A DNA stretch of 64,000 nucleotides from Nymphalis io (GCF_905147045.1 NC_065918.1:310001-374000), one strand, 5' to 3'; positions 24,706 to 37,414 are shown, numbered from the stretch's first letter. The notes: generated from the sequence alone by a model not told the origin. Numbers and translations are program-made.

Positions 24706-27280
24706 ATGGATAGAAATCAATCCAATACATCACACCCTCGCAAGTTTAACGTTGAAGAAGAATTATATGCGGTGGATCAAAACTTTTTGCGTATGTATGC
24801 GAAGTCTCAAATCGATTCGTTGAAGTCAGATTTGCCGCGCTTAATCGAGTCAATAGTAAGTGAAAAAGTAATTAAAGAAAGAAAATATGTATTACCTGAA
24901 TTCAATCCAGACATATCCAATAATGATCCACATACGTGGTGCAAACTTATTGATATTCATTTGTCGGAACAAAACCTAAGCGGCCGAGAATTATTCGTAG
25001 TGATCAGTGCGGCCTTGAAAGGAAGTGCTTTGCGTTGGCTGTCTCACCTGCCGTATAAATGGATGACCTGGCCGGACTTAAAAAAACTATTTAAGTCAAG
25101 ATATTGTTTCGAGACACCGGCAGCCGCGATCATTAAGATCAGAAATAGCCAACCAGCAGAAGGTGTTTCGTTGGCTACTTATGCTTCTGAAATAGCGACC
25201 GAACTTACTTCTACTTTAGAAGGATTGACGACAGAACAGATCGTTATAGCTATGGTGCTGTCCCAAATTAGCACTTATGACGAAAGAATACAACGTATAG
25301 CATTAACCACCGACATTTCTTCCTTTGTTGAGATGCAAAGAGAAATTGAGGCTGTCGTGCTAAAGAGAACACAGCACGACACGACGCCGAGAGAAATGAA
25401 AAGAATAAAATTAAATACAACAACAAATGATGCTTCGCAGAACTTCACTGATACAATTCACGATGAGGAAACGATGGTCAATGTACCAGCTCCACAGCGT
25501 GTGACTTGCTTTAAGTGTTGGCTCGAGGGTCACTATGAATCGGAATGTCCTCAAAGCGCTGGGCCTAGTGGCAACCAGGGTTCTACCAACGGCGGGATGG
25601 GAGCGGCAGCCAGCACATCGAACCAGTGTGGGGATGATTGCATTTTCATAAGCGATTCTCATCAAGACGGAAGGGTAAATTATAGTAAGTAATTTTTTTT
25701 TACTATAATTCTCAGGTAGAAACTTACACGTACAAATGTGAGTGTACGTTTTTGGGAAAACAATTTATAATCGCAGGTGGCATAAGGCGTGGGTGACGTG
25801 GGACACCGTCGACGGCCTCGCGACTCGCCGGACCCGCGCCCCGGGTTTAAGCATTACTTAAAAACCGTAAAAGCGTCAAAAAATTTTATTTGTCATAAAT
25901 TGATATGTTTTTATTCAGTCTAGGTAGAGGGCCTCGCAAAATGTATCTGGCCCACAAAAAAATTAATCCCTCCACTGTTTATAATCAAAAGGTAACTATG
26001 ATTATAAATCGTTTTTCCGCTTTTACTTTATGCTAATTCTATTTGAGATTATGATTAATTAACGATTAGAAGTTTTGTTTCGTTTGGTACAAGATATAAA
26101 ATTTTAAAAAGTAACTTTTTTATTTATATAAATTTCATGATATGAGAATTTAGATCAAAGATGTCAATATGACTGCTGGTTATTTTTTTTCTCTCTAATT
26201 TCTCCTCTTTTTGAGGCGAAGGTTTTGGAGCATATTCCACCACGGTTATCCAATGCTGATTGGCGTACACACAATTTTCATTTCGACACGCTTCAACTTT
26301 AAAGTCGAGCACGAGATGAAATATAATTAAGCACATAAAATTCATATTTCATTATAATAGAATTGATTCATAATATAATTTTATACATGACATACATGTA
26401 CCAAACCGCGCCAGCGGCGTGGTGGGGTAAGCATATAGGCTGTTACCTACTGAACGTTTAGTGGTTGCTTGTTTGTGTATTATTATCACATAATTAATTA
26501 AAAATAATATTCCACTACACACCTAGTTGGATTTTTCACTTAAAGTAAAAAAACACTCGAGACACGCAAAGAGATTTATTTATTGGAGGCGACTGCACTT
26601 TATATCATATTTTCGTTGCTAAACACTAGCAAGCAAACTATTTTTTATGATTTTCCTACACTTGTATTGTTTTAACGACTTCCAAAGCAAAAGACTGGGA
26701 AAAGCGTCTCATGCCATTATTTTTCTATTTAGGAAATATTTTTTATTACAAACTTTAATTTGTTATTTTAAACTATTATTCACTTTTAAATTATTTTTCA
26801 TACTCGTATATTTTTTTAATGTCATATATTATAATGACAAAAATACGTACGTGAACTTTACATTTTTATAACTTTTAATATGATATTTCATAATGATCAA
26901 AGTAATTTAGCTATTTTCAAGCTTCAGCAGCTTTAATGATAACCCTGGACAAAAATAAAAAAAATGATTGTTTGGTTTTGATAACTCGCAAATAACCATA
27001 TAAACTTTTTAAGGAGTAATTATTTTTAAATCACAAAGATATACTTCAATTTTATTTATTTGTGATTTTTTTTTTACTTTTTAAATTGTCTCAATTTATT
27101 CTTGAATATTTTAAATTTCAGCTTGACCGTTTGATTGGCAGTGAAATGGACTAGTAGGTACAATAACTTAAGCCCGAAAAAATAACCTAACTGACTGACT
27201 TTGATTTACTGCGTAGAATGATTTACTTATTCCATATTTGTCTGTCCGCAGGTCCTGCACCCGAAGACGACTCAAATTGA
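24706..27280 (+). CDS. Gag-like protein with CCHC knuckle, apparently spliced
   Basis: Exon 1 is 24706-25684 and the predicted exon 2 is 27252-27280, giving about 335 residues. The start ATG has a good context (GCAATGG). The N-terminal half has the look of a retrotransposon gag capsid domain (residues about 58-200, with a W-L-S-H-L-P block and a tryptophan-rich middle). A zinc knuckle C-x2-C-x4-H-x4-C lies at C268, C271, H276 and C281. The open frame would end at TAA 25690-25692, but that stop overlaps a strong GTAAGT donor at 25685. Splicing to CCGCAG|GT at 27250-27251 keeps frame and adds nine residues (Ser-Pro-rich start, acidic end) before TGA. An AATAAA follows at 27520. No protease, reverse transcriptase, integrase or LTR is adjacent. 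Domesticated gag, gag-only element and truncated retrotransposon are all possible. Confidence 0.6.
26196..26345 (-). repeat. Partial family A SINE
   Basis: Carries the family's TTTTTGAGGCGAAGG, GGAGCATATTCCACCACG and GCACGAGATGAAATATAATTA blocks in reverse orientation. The tRNA-like head is missing. It sits within the predicted intron of the gag-like gene. Confidence 0.7.
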
Positions 27281-27519
27281 ATTATTATAATGGCATTGTC
27301 AGAAGATAGTGAATGTAATCTTTGTAGTAGAACGCAGTCTTTAGTAATCGTTGTTGTAGTGTTACCTCAGGTATTATTGTTAATTTCCGATATGCCTGGA
27401 TAAAGCCATAGATGTCATTTTAGAATACAACTTCAGTTTCTTTGGGGTTTTAAAAGTAAAAAAAAAAAGGCACTAATGCATTATTTGTCCTCGCATATTA
27501 ATTCATGATAGTTGGTAAG

Positions 27520-27525
27520 AATAAA
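27520..27525 (+). terminator. Polyadenylation signal of the gag-like gene
   Basis: AATAAA 240 nt after the predicted stop, followed by a GT-rich stretch (ATTTTGTGTCTGTAG) within about 70 nt. Consistent with a normal cellular 3' end. Confidence 0.45.
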
Positions 27526-27659
27526 ACTGTGAGGACTCAGTGTACGTCACCCTGAGTTCATTGCCTGTATTTTGTGTCTGTAGTTTTCAATATATGTAAT
27601 TAAAATTGAAATCCGTTTTTTTGTGGATGAACACATTTAAGTGAAAACCCACTAAAAAT

Positions 27660-27930
27660 AATGGTGCCCACTCAGTCTATTCGGGGGGCGTTAGGGGATC
27701 GCTTGCGCATACTACCGTAACGCCCCGACGATTGGCCCGCCTATTCCGCCCCCATTCCTAGAACGATTCCCGGATACAGGGCAACCCACCTAGGCACTGC
27801 GGCGCTACGGCGGGGCAAGAAGGTGCACATAGTGTCGACGCCTACTCCCCGGTCTTCGTCGGTGGGTCGTATCAGCGGAGGCACTCTTGTAACGCTGCCG
27901 CCTCGCAGAAATAAATATACCAACTCTATG
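27660..27930. other. GC-rich island of unknown origin
   Basis: A sharp GC-rich block inside very AT-rich DNA, with overlapping open frames on both strands. Neither frame resembles a known domain. It may be a transposon fragment or a regulatory island linked to the upstream gene. Confidence 0.4.
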
Positions 27931-29280
27931 ACTAAATGTTGTTGCAACATAAGTTGGTATAACATTAATCGCTTGTACAGAAGTACGTACAGTCCAGCAG
28001 TATTCTTATTTTCTAATGACTTAAAAGGTAATCGTCATTGAAATAAAATAAGTCGTTATTGTACTACTTTATTTCACATTTTGTTTCAACAATGACTTAA
28101 CTCTTCAGAGAGGCAATAAGAGACTAAGTTGTCAAAACTATTGTTTTAGTAAAGATTTTTTCGAAACATGAAATAGTTCCGATCATTATTATCAACTTTG
28201 TTATCAATATAACTGCTGACTTCACCAGTTTTGCAATTAATAATATTTCATGCTATTTTTATTTTGTCATTTTATTTCATTTCATTGAGATTTCTTTTAA
28301 TGTATTATCTTTTAGACAAGTAGCACAATTTTTTAAATAATATTTCCGAACAGGTACTTACCTACATCCTTATTGATATTTTTAGTCTTTGGTATTTGTT
28401 TATTCGACAACGTACTATTAAATTCGCCTAATTGAAAACAAACGCTCTACAAAGGTCGATGTGCAATATTCATTGCCCCCCCCCCCCTGGGGGACTGTAC
28501 TATGATTATGGTAAGTAGTTTCATTGAAAAGATCGCGCATTCTTTGCCGACTTTTAATAGTAGTTACACACATATACTCGTATATTATATTACTATTATT
28601 ATTTGTTCGATTACTTTAATAACTGTTTTAAAACTAATGGCGTTGTATTCGATAGTAATCATTAAATTTAAGTATCATATAGTATATTCGGACTCTGGTT
28701 GACAGGTTCTATCATATTATTATTAACCAGAATTCACCTTGGTCTAAGGAACGAACGCTATCTTTTGAGATTTGTTTCTCATAATATGCATTGAACCAGA
28801 CTCGACACTTAATTAAGAATGATGAAAAACCCATATTAAAAAAAATAATACTAAAATTATTCATTAAGAACACAATCCTAGCATTCCTAACATCCTAGTT
28901 ATGAAACTATCTGAATACAAAAAAACACCCTAGCTAAAATAAAAACACTTCTAGTCAATACTTTTCGAGTAGAAACTTATTATTTCAAAAGCACGAACTT
29001 AATTCTCCTTAGCCACCAGATTAAGAAAGTTGCTATTATTTAACAAAATTTATAAAACATTCTTATGACTTCGAGTCGAGAGTATTATTACAAATAAGAT
29101 TGAAGTCCTCATTGAATGGGTTTACACAAAATGAACTACTAAAAGGAAAGGCTTAATACCACCCGAGATCAATGTGTCAAGTTTGTATGTTTTATACTTT
29201 TTATTAACATTTTAATGTCTTGGTGAATGCCCAGGTAACAAATCCTGGTTTAAACGAGACGGAGTGTGATGTCGGCCTTC
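27931..29280. other. Noncoding DNA
   Basis: No gene seen. A run of 12 or so C residues followed by TGGGGG occurs at about 28478-28493. Confidence 0.4.
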
Positions 29281-29281
29281 A

Positions 29282-30400
29282 TTTCATTTCCTTTCATTCA
29301 TTTCCTCGATGTAATCCCTTGGACTAAGGTCGCAGTGAATGTCCATCCCCAGCATGGCAATTTTGCTTTGTATCACCAGCGGAGTACCACAGAGGGAGGG
29401 AAGAGGGGAAAATGTTGACTTTTTCGCTGTGAGAGCGCATACCTGTGTTTTCTTAGCATTAAACTCTACAAGATCAGAGTCCCATTTGGCGATGAGCTCT
29501 AATGTTAGGACAGTTAACTCGATAGATCGAGTTCAATGACAAGATCCTTCCGCCTCTCCTCAATTTCCGCTCGCCCAGCCACTGCGCGTCCGTGGTATCC
29601 ACCGTGCGCTGTACTATCGTCTGCATAGCAATGTATGTTCCCAAGAGAGAGCATATCATTGATATGCAAAAGAAAGAGTGTGGGAGATAGCACAGATCCC
29701 TGGGGGACCCCAGCATTCACTACATAGAATTGTGAAGCGCAACCATCAACTAAAACACGAAGGCTACGCTTGTGTAGGAAGCTGGCAATCCAGGTGCATA
29801 GCTGAGCAGGCAGACCATATGCCGGCAGCTTGGAGAGAAGACTTCTGTGCCAGACCCTGTCGAAAGCCTTGGAGATATCGAGGCTGACAGCCAACGATTC
29901 TCCATGCTTGTCGATAGCTTCACCCCAGAGGTGTGTTACGTACGCTAGAAGATCACCTGTGGACCGTTTTGGTCGAAACCCGTACTGACGATCATTAATT
30001 AGACAGTGATCTTCTAGGTAATGGATCAGTTGGTTCTTTAGAATCCGTTCCATCACCTTACAAAGTACTGAGATGATAGCTATTGGTCGATAATTTGCCG
30101 GGTCAGACCGATCCCCTTTTTTGGGAACCGCTTGCACATTAGTTCTTCTCTAAACCTCCGGCACACATCCCGAAGAGAGAGAAAGTTGGAACAGGCGCGT
30201 TAACACAGGAGACAGCTCCGCCGCGCACTTCTTCAGCACTATGGCTGGTATTTTATCGGGACCGCTAGCTTTCGGTATATCAGGTGATTGCAGCTCCGCA
30301 CGCACATCACGTTGCCTGATTTTGATGTCTTTTACTATTATTACTCTTCTCTCTAGTTACCTGACCTCCTCTCTACCATCGCGTACATTTCATTTCATTC
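29282..30400 (-). pseudogene. Non-LTR retrotransposon (LINE) reverse transcriptase fragment
   Basis: The main open segment (30137 down to 29514) has typical LINE RT blocks in order: NYRPI, GFRPKRST, the D-I-S-K-AFDRVWH motif, AGVPQGSVLSP and the catalytic YADD. The preceding part (30137-30385) carries the upstream KASGPDKIPA block but is broken by a stop and a frameshift. A further frameshift occurs at about 29515. There is no endonuclease domain, and the 3' part is missing after the 'RDYIE' region. It is closely similar to the element at 41178-43262. The clade (CR1/Jockey-like) is uncertain. Confidence 0.85.
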
Positions 30401-31740
30401 ATTTTCATTAGTTTATTTAATCACTGTGCCCTGAATATCAAATCATGAAGGCAAAATGACAACTTATATTACTATACTTCATCAGATAGTTTAAATTTTA
30501 CTTTCGAAATAAATTCTGATTGATATGATATATATTGGATCCGCTATTTTAAAACAATTTACAAAACTTTAATTGATCACACGTCATTATTATCTGTGAC
30601 CGACTTGTCCCAGAGTCTACTCTAATTTGAATAGCAATTACTTTCTCTGTTAAGAGAAAGGAAGGAAGTCATTTAATGTAATTGTCTCTCCACTTCGAAT
30701 CATTATATAGTTTGCATATTAAAACTTTTCTCCAAATACAAAACATACATGCTTGTTCACGACTTTTCATTAACAGATGATTTCAACTGCATTTGTCTGC
30801 AAAATATATTAAAGCTCTTCTTTTTAAGAAAATCGTATTAACTTAAGGTTTTGTTCATAACATGGCATAGGCAATATACCCAGTGTCAGCGTTTGAGCGC
30901 AATGAGTGTATTAAATATTAACACCATCATCTCCTTCCGTTGGTTTTCGTAAATCGATTTTTAAGTCAAGGAACATTCATAACAACCTTCAATTCAATAT
31001 GTTTGGTTCATAACGGGATTATTGGTAAATCTACGTTTCCCGTAAGCCTTAGAAGTTAAAATTCTTTATTTTTATTGCTTTATTTGATTACATTTTGCTA
31101 GATATTTCCGATCGCTACTGCCGCATCCACCCTTCGTTTTTACGAATTTACAAATACATACAGTTTTTTATAAATGGCAGAATCGGAATTTCATAAGAGT
31201 TCTATTTAAGATTTAATTTTAAAGACATAACATAAATATCATAACAACCTGACAATAACATCCTGTCCAGAAAAGAACAGGAAAACCTTTCGTCTCATTA
31301 ATCCAACTAGGCGAAGCCATGTGTTTTACACGATGAATGAGCCGAAGCGTTTGTTTGTTAAAATACGCGCCATATAGTAATAGATATTCATAGAATATTT
31401 AATAATTCTTCAGATAATCCGTTTGTTAAAGGGGTTTAACGAGTATATAACTTACGCTACGACAATTCTGCCAAGCTGTAGAAAAATTATTTATGTAAAT
31501 GAAAATCTAGCATTAATATATATATATTAGGTGAGTTTGTTTATAACGCTTTTACGTCTTAACTACTCAACCGATCATCATGAAATTTTGAGTACACGTT
31601 GTCAGTCAGGGTACAAAAAAGGACCCCCCCTCGCTCGCGGGCAAAGCGGGGCCCGGTAACGAGTAAAATATAAAGATGGAATTATGAATTAAACGCGTAA
31701 CTGGTAACAAGAGTAACATTATTTATTAATAAAAATACAT
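30401..31740. other. Noncoding DNA downstream of the CD36-family gene
   Basis: No exon seen. The stretch 31535-31660 (CTTTTACGTCTTAACTACTC through a GC-rich GCGGGCAAAGCGGGGCC) looks like a piece of a dispersed insect repeat. I cannot name the family. Confidence 0.4.
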
Positions 31741-33804
31741 TCACGTCGCAGGTCGTATTATCTCTCTACCGTTAGTAACGTCGCCTTTCTTTCTTACTGT
31801 CCTAACACGGATTAATAGGGCCACGCCGATGACTACCACCAGGCAACATACGGCAATGATAGTAGGTATGAGGATATCCACAAGCCTCAGTCTCTGAAGC
31901 AATCGTGTCTTCAACATGTTCACGTACTCATCGGGTAGTGACATTCCCTGAAAAAAAAACATAGTAGGATCATGTCTTTTGGTCAGACCTTCTTACATTT
32001 AAAACAATTTCACACACAGTGGAATGGCTCTTGTATATATTTACTGTAAATGTTTTAACAGGCAAGCGCCTGACAATAATAATAAGCAGGATACTTTAGT
32101 CAAATAACTAATTAGTTCATGACTCAGCTTGGCTTAATTATGCAGAAAGTAAATAATTACATAAATACTAATTTAAGATTTACTCAGCCTGAATATATTA
32201 AAGAGAATTCGATGAATAACCTAGATAAGTGCTGTTGCTCTGTATAAATATCAGGAGCTTATCTCCAACGAGCTATTTAATATTATATAGGGTTCTTTGT
32301 TAGTTATTTCCTATATTAGGGAGCTGAAACATAACACGAAAACCTAAGCTAGAGACAACAAATATTATAATAAAAAATATAAAATAATAATAATAATAAT
32401 AATGTCGTCCAGTTAGTTAATGTCGCTTTCGACCACGGCGGCCAATCTCAAGAGAGATTACCCAACTGCGCAGGAGATATTATAGTGCACAAGTGTGTGC
32501 GCAAACACAGATGCACTCTCCCTTTCCTCATTCTCATAATCTGATGGGACGACACGACCGGAAAGAGTTCAGGCGCAGGACCAACGGCTTTATGTGCTTT
32601 CCGAGGCACGGGAGTGTACAAACTTCCAGACTCCGGGAGGCTACTGAGAATTTTCTGACAGAAAAACCCAATAACTTTTTATTGGCCCGACCTGATAATT
32701 GAACCCAAGACCTTCGGGTTTGCGGCCTTACATCAAGCCACTACACCAACGAGGAAGTCAGGATAAAAAAAAACGTAGAATATAAAATTTCAACCTCCTC
32801 CACCCAAATGAGGGGGGTGAGCGTAGTCCGTAAATTTTGCGTCGCAGGTATCGAAGTGATTTGACGCATGAATATGTTGAACTGCGCCCGTTTCATGCCA
32901 CGAATAACTGTCCCCGTGCGCTGCAACAAGAACATAATTTAAATATTCTATCGAGAATTGAGATATATATTCTCAGAGATTTTTAATTGACATTCAATTT
33001 CTATTTTTGTTCAGCTTAAACGGCATTTTCTTGAAGATAAGAAAGATGAGATAGTCCGTCACGAATCATCATAAGATAGTTAACAAAGTGCCAATTGTAA
33101 TTTATATTATCTTTCGTATAAAACATGAGTTTGTCTGTAAAATAATAATTTGAAGTCTGCGATATCTGTTTGCCCTAAATACATAATACGTATTCCTATT
33201 TTCATTCCATTCTAATTATAGAACTGCCATAGAGTAATGTTTAACTTACGGGTTCCAATTCAACAAAAATCTTGTGATCTTGTTCTGACGGGCTGACACC
33301 AACGACACCGTTCCTGTACCTGAAGTCCGCGTACAAGAAATGAGGGTAAGTCAGGACCAGGAAAGCACCTATAATAAAAATATATTTTATGTTATCTAAC
33401 ATAATTTACAATTCGCCATCCTTCTGGATTTTGCAGATGGGGTGTCGAGACGCTATGTGCCGACGGCATTCTCCGATTATTACAAAAAAAAATCAGACGT
33501 AAAGATGAGACGGTTCTGATCTATTCCGCCAGAACCACTCGGCACTACGACGATGATAAAATAACAACCGCTGCCAAAAACAATTCTGTAGTTAACTCAT
33601 GTGTAGATTTACTGACATTAAGTATAATTGGAGTACGTAGGTAAATAATCATATTAAAATTATATTTTTTTACTTTACATAGATTTTCTAGTAAGCCTCT
33701 ATTTGCTGCTGTAATTAACAAGCGTGTTCAAAGTAAGGAACAATAAATAAAGTATAAATTTTATAAAAATAAATATAGTCACCTGGCGCACATTCGATTA
33801 ATGT
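31741..33804 (-). CDS. CD36/SCARB-family scavenger receptor, C-terminal exons (partial)
   Basis: Minus-strand exons, 5' to 3': possible microexon 33804-33783, then 33368-33250 (39 codons), 32920-32795 (42 codons) and 31947-31741 (68 codons plus stop). Phases join cleanly. Hallmarks of the family are present in order: a Cys followed four residues later by A-F, the PHFLYAD block, SPSEQDHKIFVELEP, RTGTVIRGMKRAQ, LIWVEE and GMSLPDEY. A C-terminal transmembrane helix (IPTIIAVCCLVVVIGVALLI) and a short basic cytoplasmic tail follow. Members bind lipids, pheromones or carotenoids at the cell surface. The donor after LIWVEE (GAG|GTTGAA) is weak but the join matches the family. About 350 N-terminal residues were not located; they may lie in small exons further up the minus strand. 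Which subfamily (SNMP, croquemort-like, ninaD-like) cannot be decided. Confidence 0.85.
32386..32762 (-). repeat. Family B tRNA-derived SINE with (ATT)n tail
   Basis: The minus strand begins near TGACTTCCTCGTTGGTGTAGTGG (A box) and has a B-box-like GGTTCAATTATCAGG. The conserved body GCCTCGGAAAGCACATAAAG and CCTGCGCAGTTGGGTAATC follows, ending in an (ATT)n tail at 32386-32403. It lies in the last intron of the CD36-family gene. Confidence 0.8.
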
Positions 33805-36800
33805 CTAAAATACGTAAACAGGAGCAGCGATGAGTCAAGACTGTGCCCACGATACCGACTGCGATGTTGTTATATGACAGAAGTCAGCTTATTACCGCCA
33901 TAAAATGTTTATAATAACTTTTTAAGATAAAATATAATAATTTTATTATTACAGAATAATTATATTTTGGGTTATAAATCTCGCTATGGATAATGAGTAT
34001 TTGTAATGTTTTTATCGATGTATTTTATTAAATACATTACTGACTAAATGAGTATAATATCATCATACCGTAACCGTACCGTAACAGCCTGTGAATGTCC
34101 CACTGCTGGGCTAAAGGCCTCTTCTCCTCTTTTTGAGGAGAAGGTTTGGAGCTTATTCCACCACGCTGCTCCAATGCGGGTTGGTAGAACTCACATGTGG
34201 CAGAACTTCAGTGAAATTAGACACAAGCAGGTTTCCTCACAATGTTTTCCTTCACCGTAAAGCACGAGATGAATTATAATCACAAATTAAGCACATGAAA
34301 ATTCAGTGGTGCTTGCCCGGGTTTGAACCCACGATCATCGGTTAAGATTCATGCTTTCTTACCACAGGGCCATCTCGGCTTTTATTATTATAATCATTGC
34401 GTCGCAGTTATATCAGTCGTACTGTACTTCCTTTGATACATAATATTACTGAAATGTTTTGAAATGAAACACATTACACAGACAAGTCACGTGTGGGGGG
34501 CCGGGAGTGGTACTTGTTGCTTTCACGCCTGGATACAGTTTCAAAAAATCAAAAGAAATATAAGCACTGGAACTGAAATTCATAACTATCACTCAGTCGA
34601 GAGCGTGAAGTACGTGGCGGTAAGTGGTCACCTCTGTGTATAGACAACGGGAACTGTAAGAATTACTATTATCCATTCACCAGTTATTCATCAATGTCAA
34701 TGAATGAAATAATTATGTCCCTTGTGAGTTGTGCTTGTAAGTACCCCTGTACGCTCACCCTTCAAACAAAAGTACAACTATAATAACCATCTAACAGGTA
34801 TAAAATTGTTGTTTGGCGGTAGACACTACCTTGTTTGTAAATGTCATAAATGTGTAATGTGTGTATATGTTTATTTTTTAAGCCCATAGAATTGTTGCAG
34901 TGGATTTAATACACGGATCATGATCGTCCGTCGCAGTGTCAAATTCATTTACCTTCTTTCGGGTCGTTCCATATTCGGTTGGTGATTAATCGACTATGTG
35001 TTTAGTGGGAAACAAAACGACAAATGTCTGCTGCACGAAGGTATACTTCCTCCCCGATGTTTCACGTCACGGTAGAGTGTGAGGTGAATTGTATATACAT
35101 ATGTATATTATCTAGCGATGAATAATTTTGAACTTACAAACTTTTATTAAGAATTACGTGTTCTACTGGACTAATGTAGCGAATTGACTCTGTTAAGACT
35201 ATGTCAGTATTGTTTTGGCGTGGTTATTGGCTTCGCGTAAATCTACCATTACACTAATAAACGGTCTGTTGAAACGACCTAACCCAGTTATTGTTCAACA
35301 GCAGAAACCGCAGTCGAGTCTCAACAAGAACTGTACAAAGTTGGAACTCAATCGGACGAATAGCTGGGTAACGTATAAGCAGAACACAAAAAACATTTAT
35401 ATATATTTCACCAAAAAACACTGATCCCTCTCTGGATGATGGAGATATTTAATGCCGAGAAGTGCTATGTTTATGGTCTGCAAATAGCGACTTATTGAGT
35501 TAAAATATAAGCAGGGATATGTGTACACGAGTACCTACAGTATAGCATATAGGAAACGCCCACACTTTGTGCTAGTCCTCGAAGAGGTCATCGAGTTAAG
35601 CGGACTTTTTTAATAATTGGTATTCGGTCATCGATATTTTTCGATCGTGCCATTACCGGAGCTGTGCTGTGGAATAAGATACATGTTTATCTGTTACGTA
35701 ATTGAAACTACTATTGAATCATAAGCGCGTCATGTCACTCGTAGTAAATTATCATGAGTTTAAACTATTTATTACAATTAATCTGCTAACTTTACACGTG
35801 TCTTCTTCATGTAATATAAAGAACAACAAAGGAATCAAATAAATATAGAAAAACGAATACTCTGATTATTATCTTATTTTTTGCCTCATAAGTGCTCAAT
35901 TATTTCAGAGACAAGTTAACATTAAGTTAATTGTTTGTTTCTATTCTATAAGACGACACTGCGTGGGTAGGCAGTGATATGAAAATCAATAATCAAAGCT
36001 GAACATTTCGAATTTGAGAGGAAAAATAGTTTATACCTATAACACGGCTAAAATATTAGTCGGAGCAGGACAGTGATACCAATCACCAATAATAGTTGTT
36101 AGTACGTGTGTATAAGTCCGTATGACGCACACGTGTTATCAGCATTTTCGACCATATTACTGAACTTACACTTCACGTTTGCTGCTAAACTTATAAAAAC
36201 ATATGCAGGCTGAACGATAATAGATTATTTAACTTTTTTTTTCGGACTGTGTATTGCTGTTGGCCCTACTGGCCTCTAAAGCATCACCTGGCGGGATGGG
36301 CAAGTTAAACTTGGCTGGATCCAAGATCTATTAATAATAATAATATGTCAATCTGGCTTTAACTAAAATAACAAAAAGGGATTTTGGTATTAATGTTGGA
36401 AGCTTTTTAATATAATTAAATACTGCTGGGAGATGGTAATGTTATATACCTGTTAATCGTGAACTACTAATGGGGATAACCGTGTGAAGTGCCAGAAGCA
36501 ATTATTTAAGCAAATACACAAACGAACGTTTCCTGAGATTTTACATTTTCGATGCAGTTAATTCTCTTACATTTGAATAATTACATTTCAGAATAATATA
36601 CCAGTATATATACTGTTCGTTATTTATCATTTAATGTAGAAATTGTACGTGAAATATAAACCTTTGAACAACGTGATCCGATTTCGTGCTAAGCCCAACC
36701 CACCTGCAATGTATTCAATGTTTATTGTATGTTATAGAGCTATATATTATTATACATTTTGGAGAATCGTCAGATTTTAACAAACTCATTAAAAATATTT

Positions 36801-36852
36801 ATAGTAAAGTAAAAAGTAAAGATGTATAAAATGTTTATTTATAGTAAAGAAA
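33805..36852. other. Noncoding or intronic DNA, presumed intron of the CD36-family gene
   Basis: No further receptor exon could be proven. A short acceptor-donor pair on the minus strand near 35006-34966 encloses 41 nt, but its frame and phase do not join the known exons. A degenerate family-A-like stretch lies at about 35025-35100. Confidence 0.35.
34081..34383 (-). repeat. Family A SINE, full length
   Basis: Reverse copy with intact landmarks: the 3' end CATTCACAGGCTGTTACGG, body GCCACATGTGAGTTCTACC, B box GGGTTCAAACCCGGGC and head AGCCGAGATGGCCCTGTGG. Little decay, so comparatively young. Confidence 0.9.
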
Positions 36853-37130
36853 TGAATCTTAACCGATGATCGTGGGTTCAAACCCGGGCAGGCACCGCTG
36901 AATTTTCATGTGCTTAATTTGTGTTTATAATACATCTCGTGCTTGACGGTGAAGGAAAACATCATGAGGAAACCTGCATGTGTCTGATTTCATTGAAATT
37001 CTGCCACATGTGTATTCCACCAACCCGCATTGCAGCGTGGTGGAATAACCTCCAAATCTTCTCCTCAAAAGGGAGAGGAGGCCTTAGCTTAGCAGTGGGA
37101 TATTCACAGGCTGTTACTAAAAAAAATAAA
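36853..37130 (+). repeat. Family A SINE, 5'-truncated, first arm of inverted pair
   Basis: Begins at GAATCTTAACCGATGATCG, just upstream of an intact B box (GGGTTCAAACCCGGGC), and ends CACAGGCTGTTACTAAAAAA. The A-box head is missing. Confidence 0.9.
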
Positions 37131-37132
37131 GG

Positions 37133-37414
37133 TGTATGAATGTCCTACAGCTGGGCTAAGGCTTTCTCTCTTTTTTTGAGGAGAAGGTTTGGAGCTTATT
37201 CTACCACGCTTCTCCAATGCGGGTTGGTGGCAGAATTTCAGTGATATTAGACACATTCAGAATTCCTCACGATGATTTTCTTTTCCGTCAAGCACGAGAT
37301 GAATTATAAACACAAATTAAGCATATGAAAAATCAGGGGTGCTTGTTCGGGCTTGAACCCTCGATTATCGGTTAAGATTCACGCGTTCTAACCACTAGGC
37401 CATCTTGGCTTTTT
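37133..37414 (-). repeat. Family A SINE, second arm of inverted pair
   Basis: Reverse-oriented copy starting two or three bases after the previous one, so the two meet tail to tail. It carries a near-complete head (AAGATGGCCTAGTGGTTAG) and a mutated B box. Confidence 0.9.

Noticed and set aside
34966..35006. 41-nt minus-strand block between AG and GTAAAT as a CD36-family exon
   Set aside because: The peptide vaguely recalls a middle segment of the family, but its phase does not join the known exons and nothing supports the borders.
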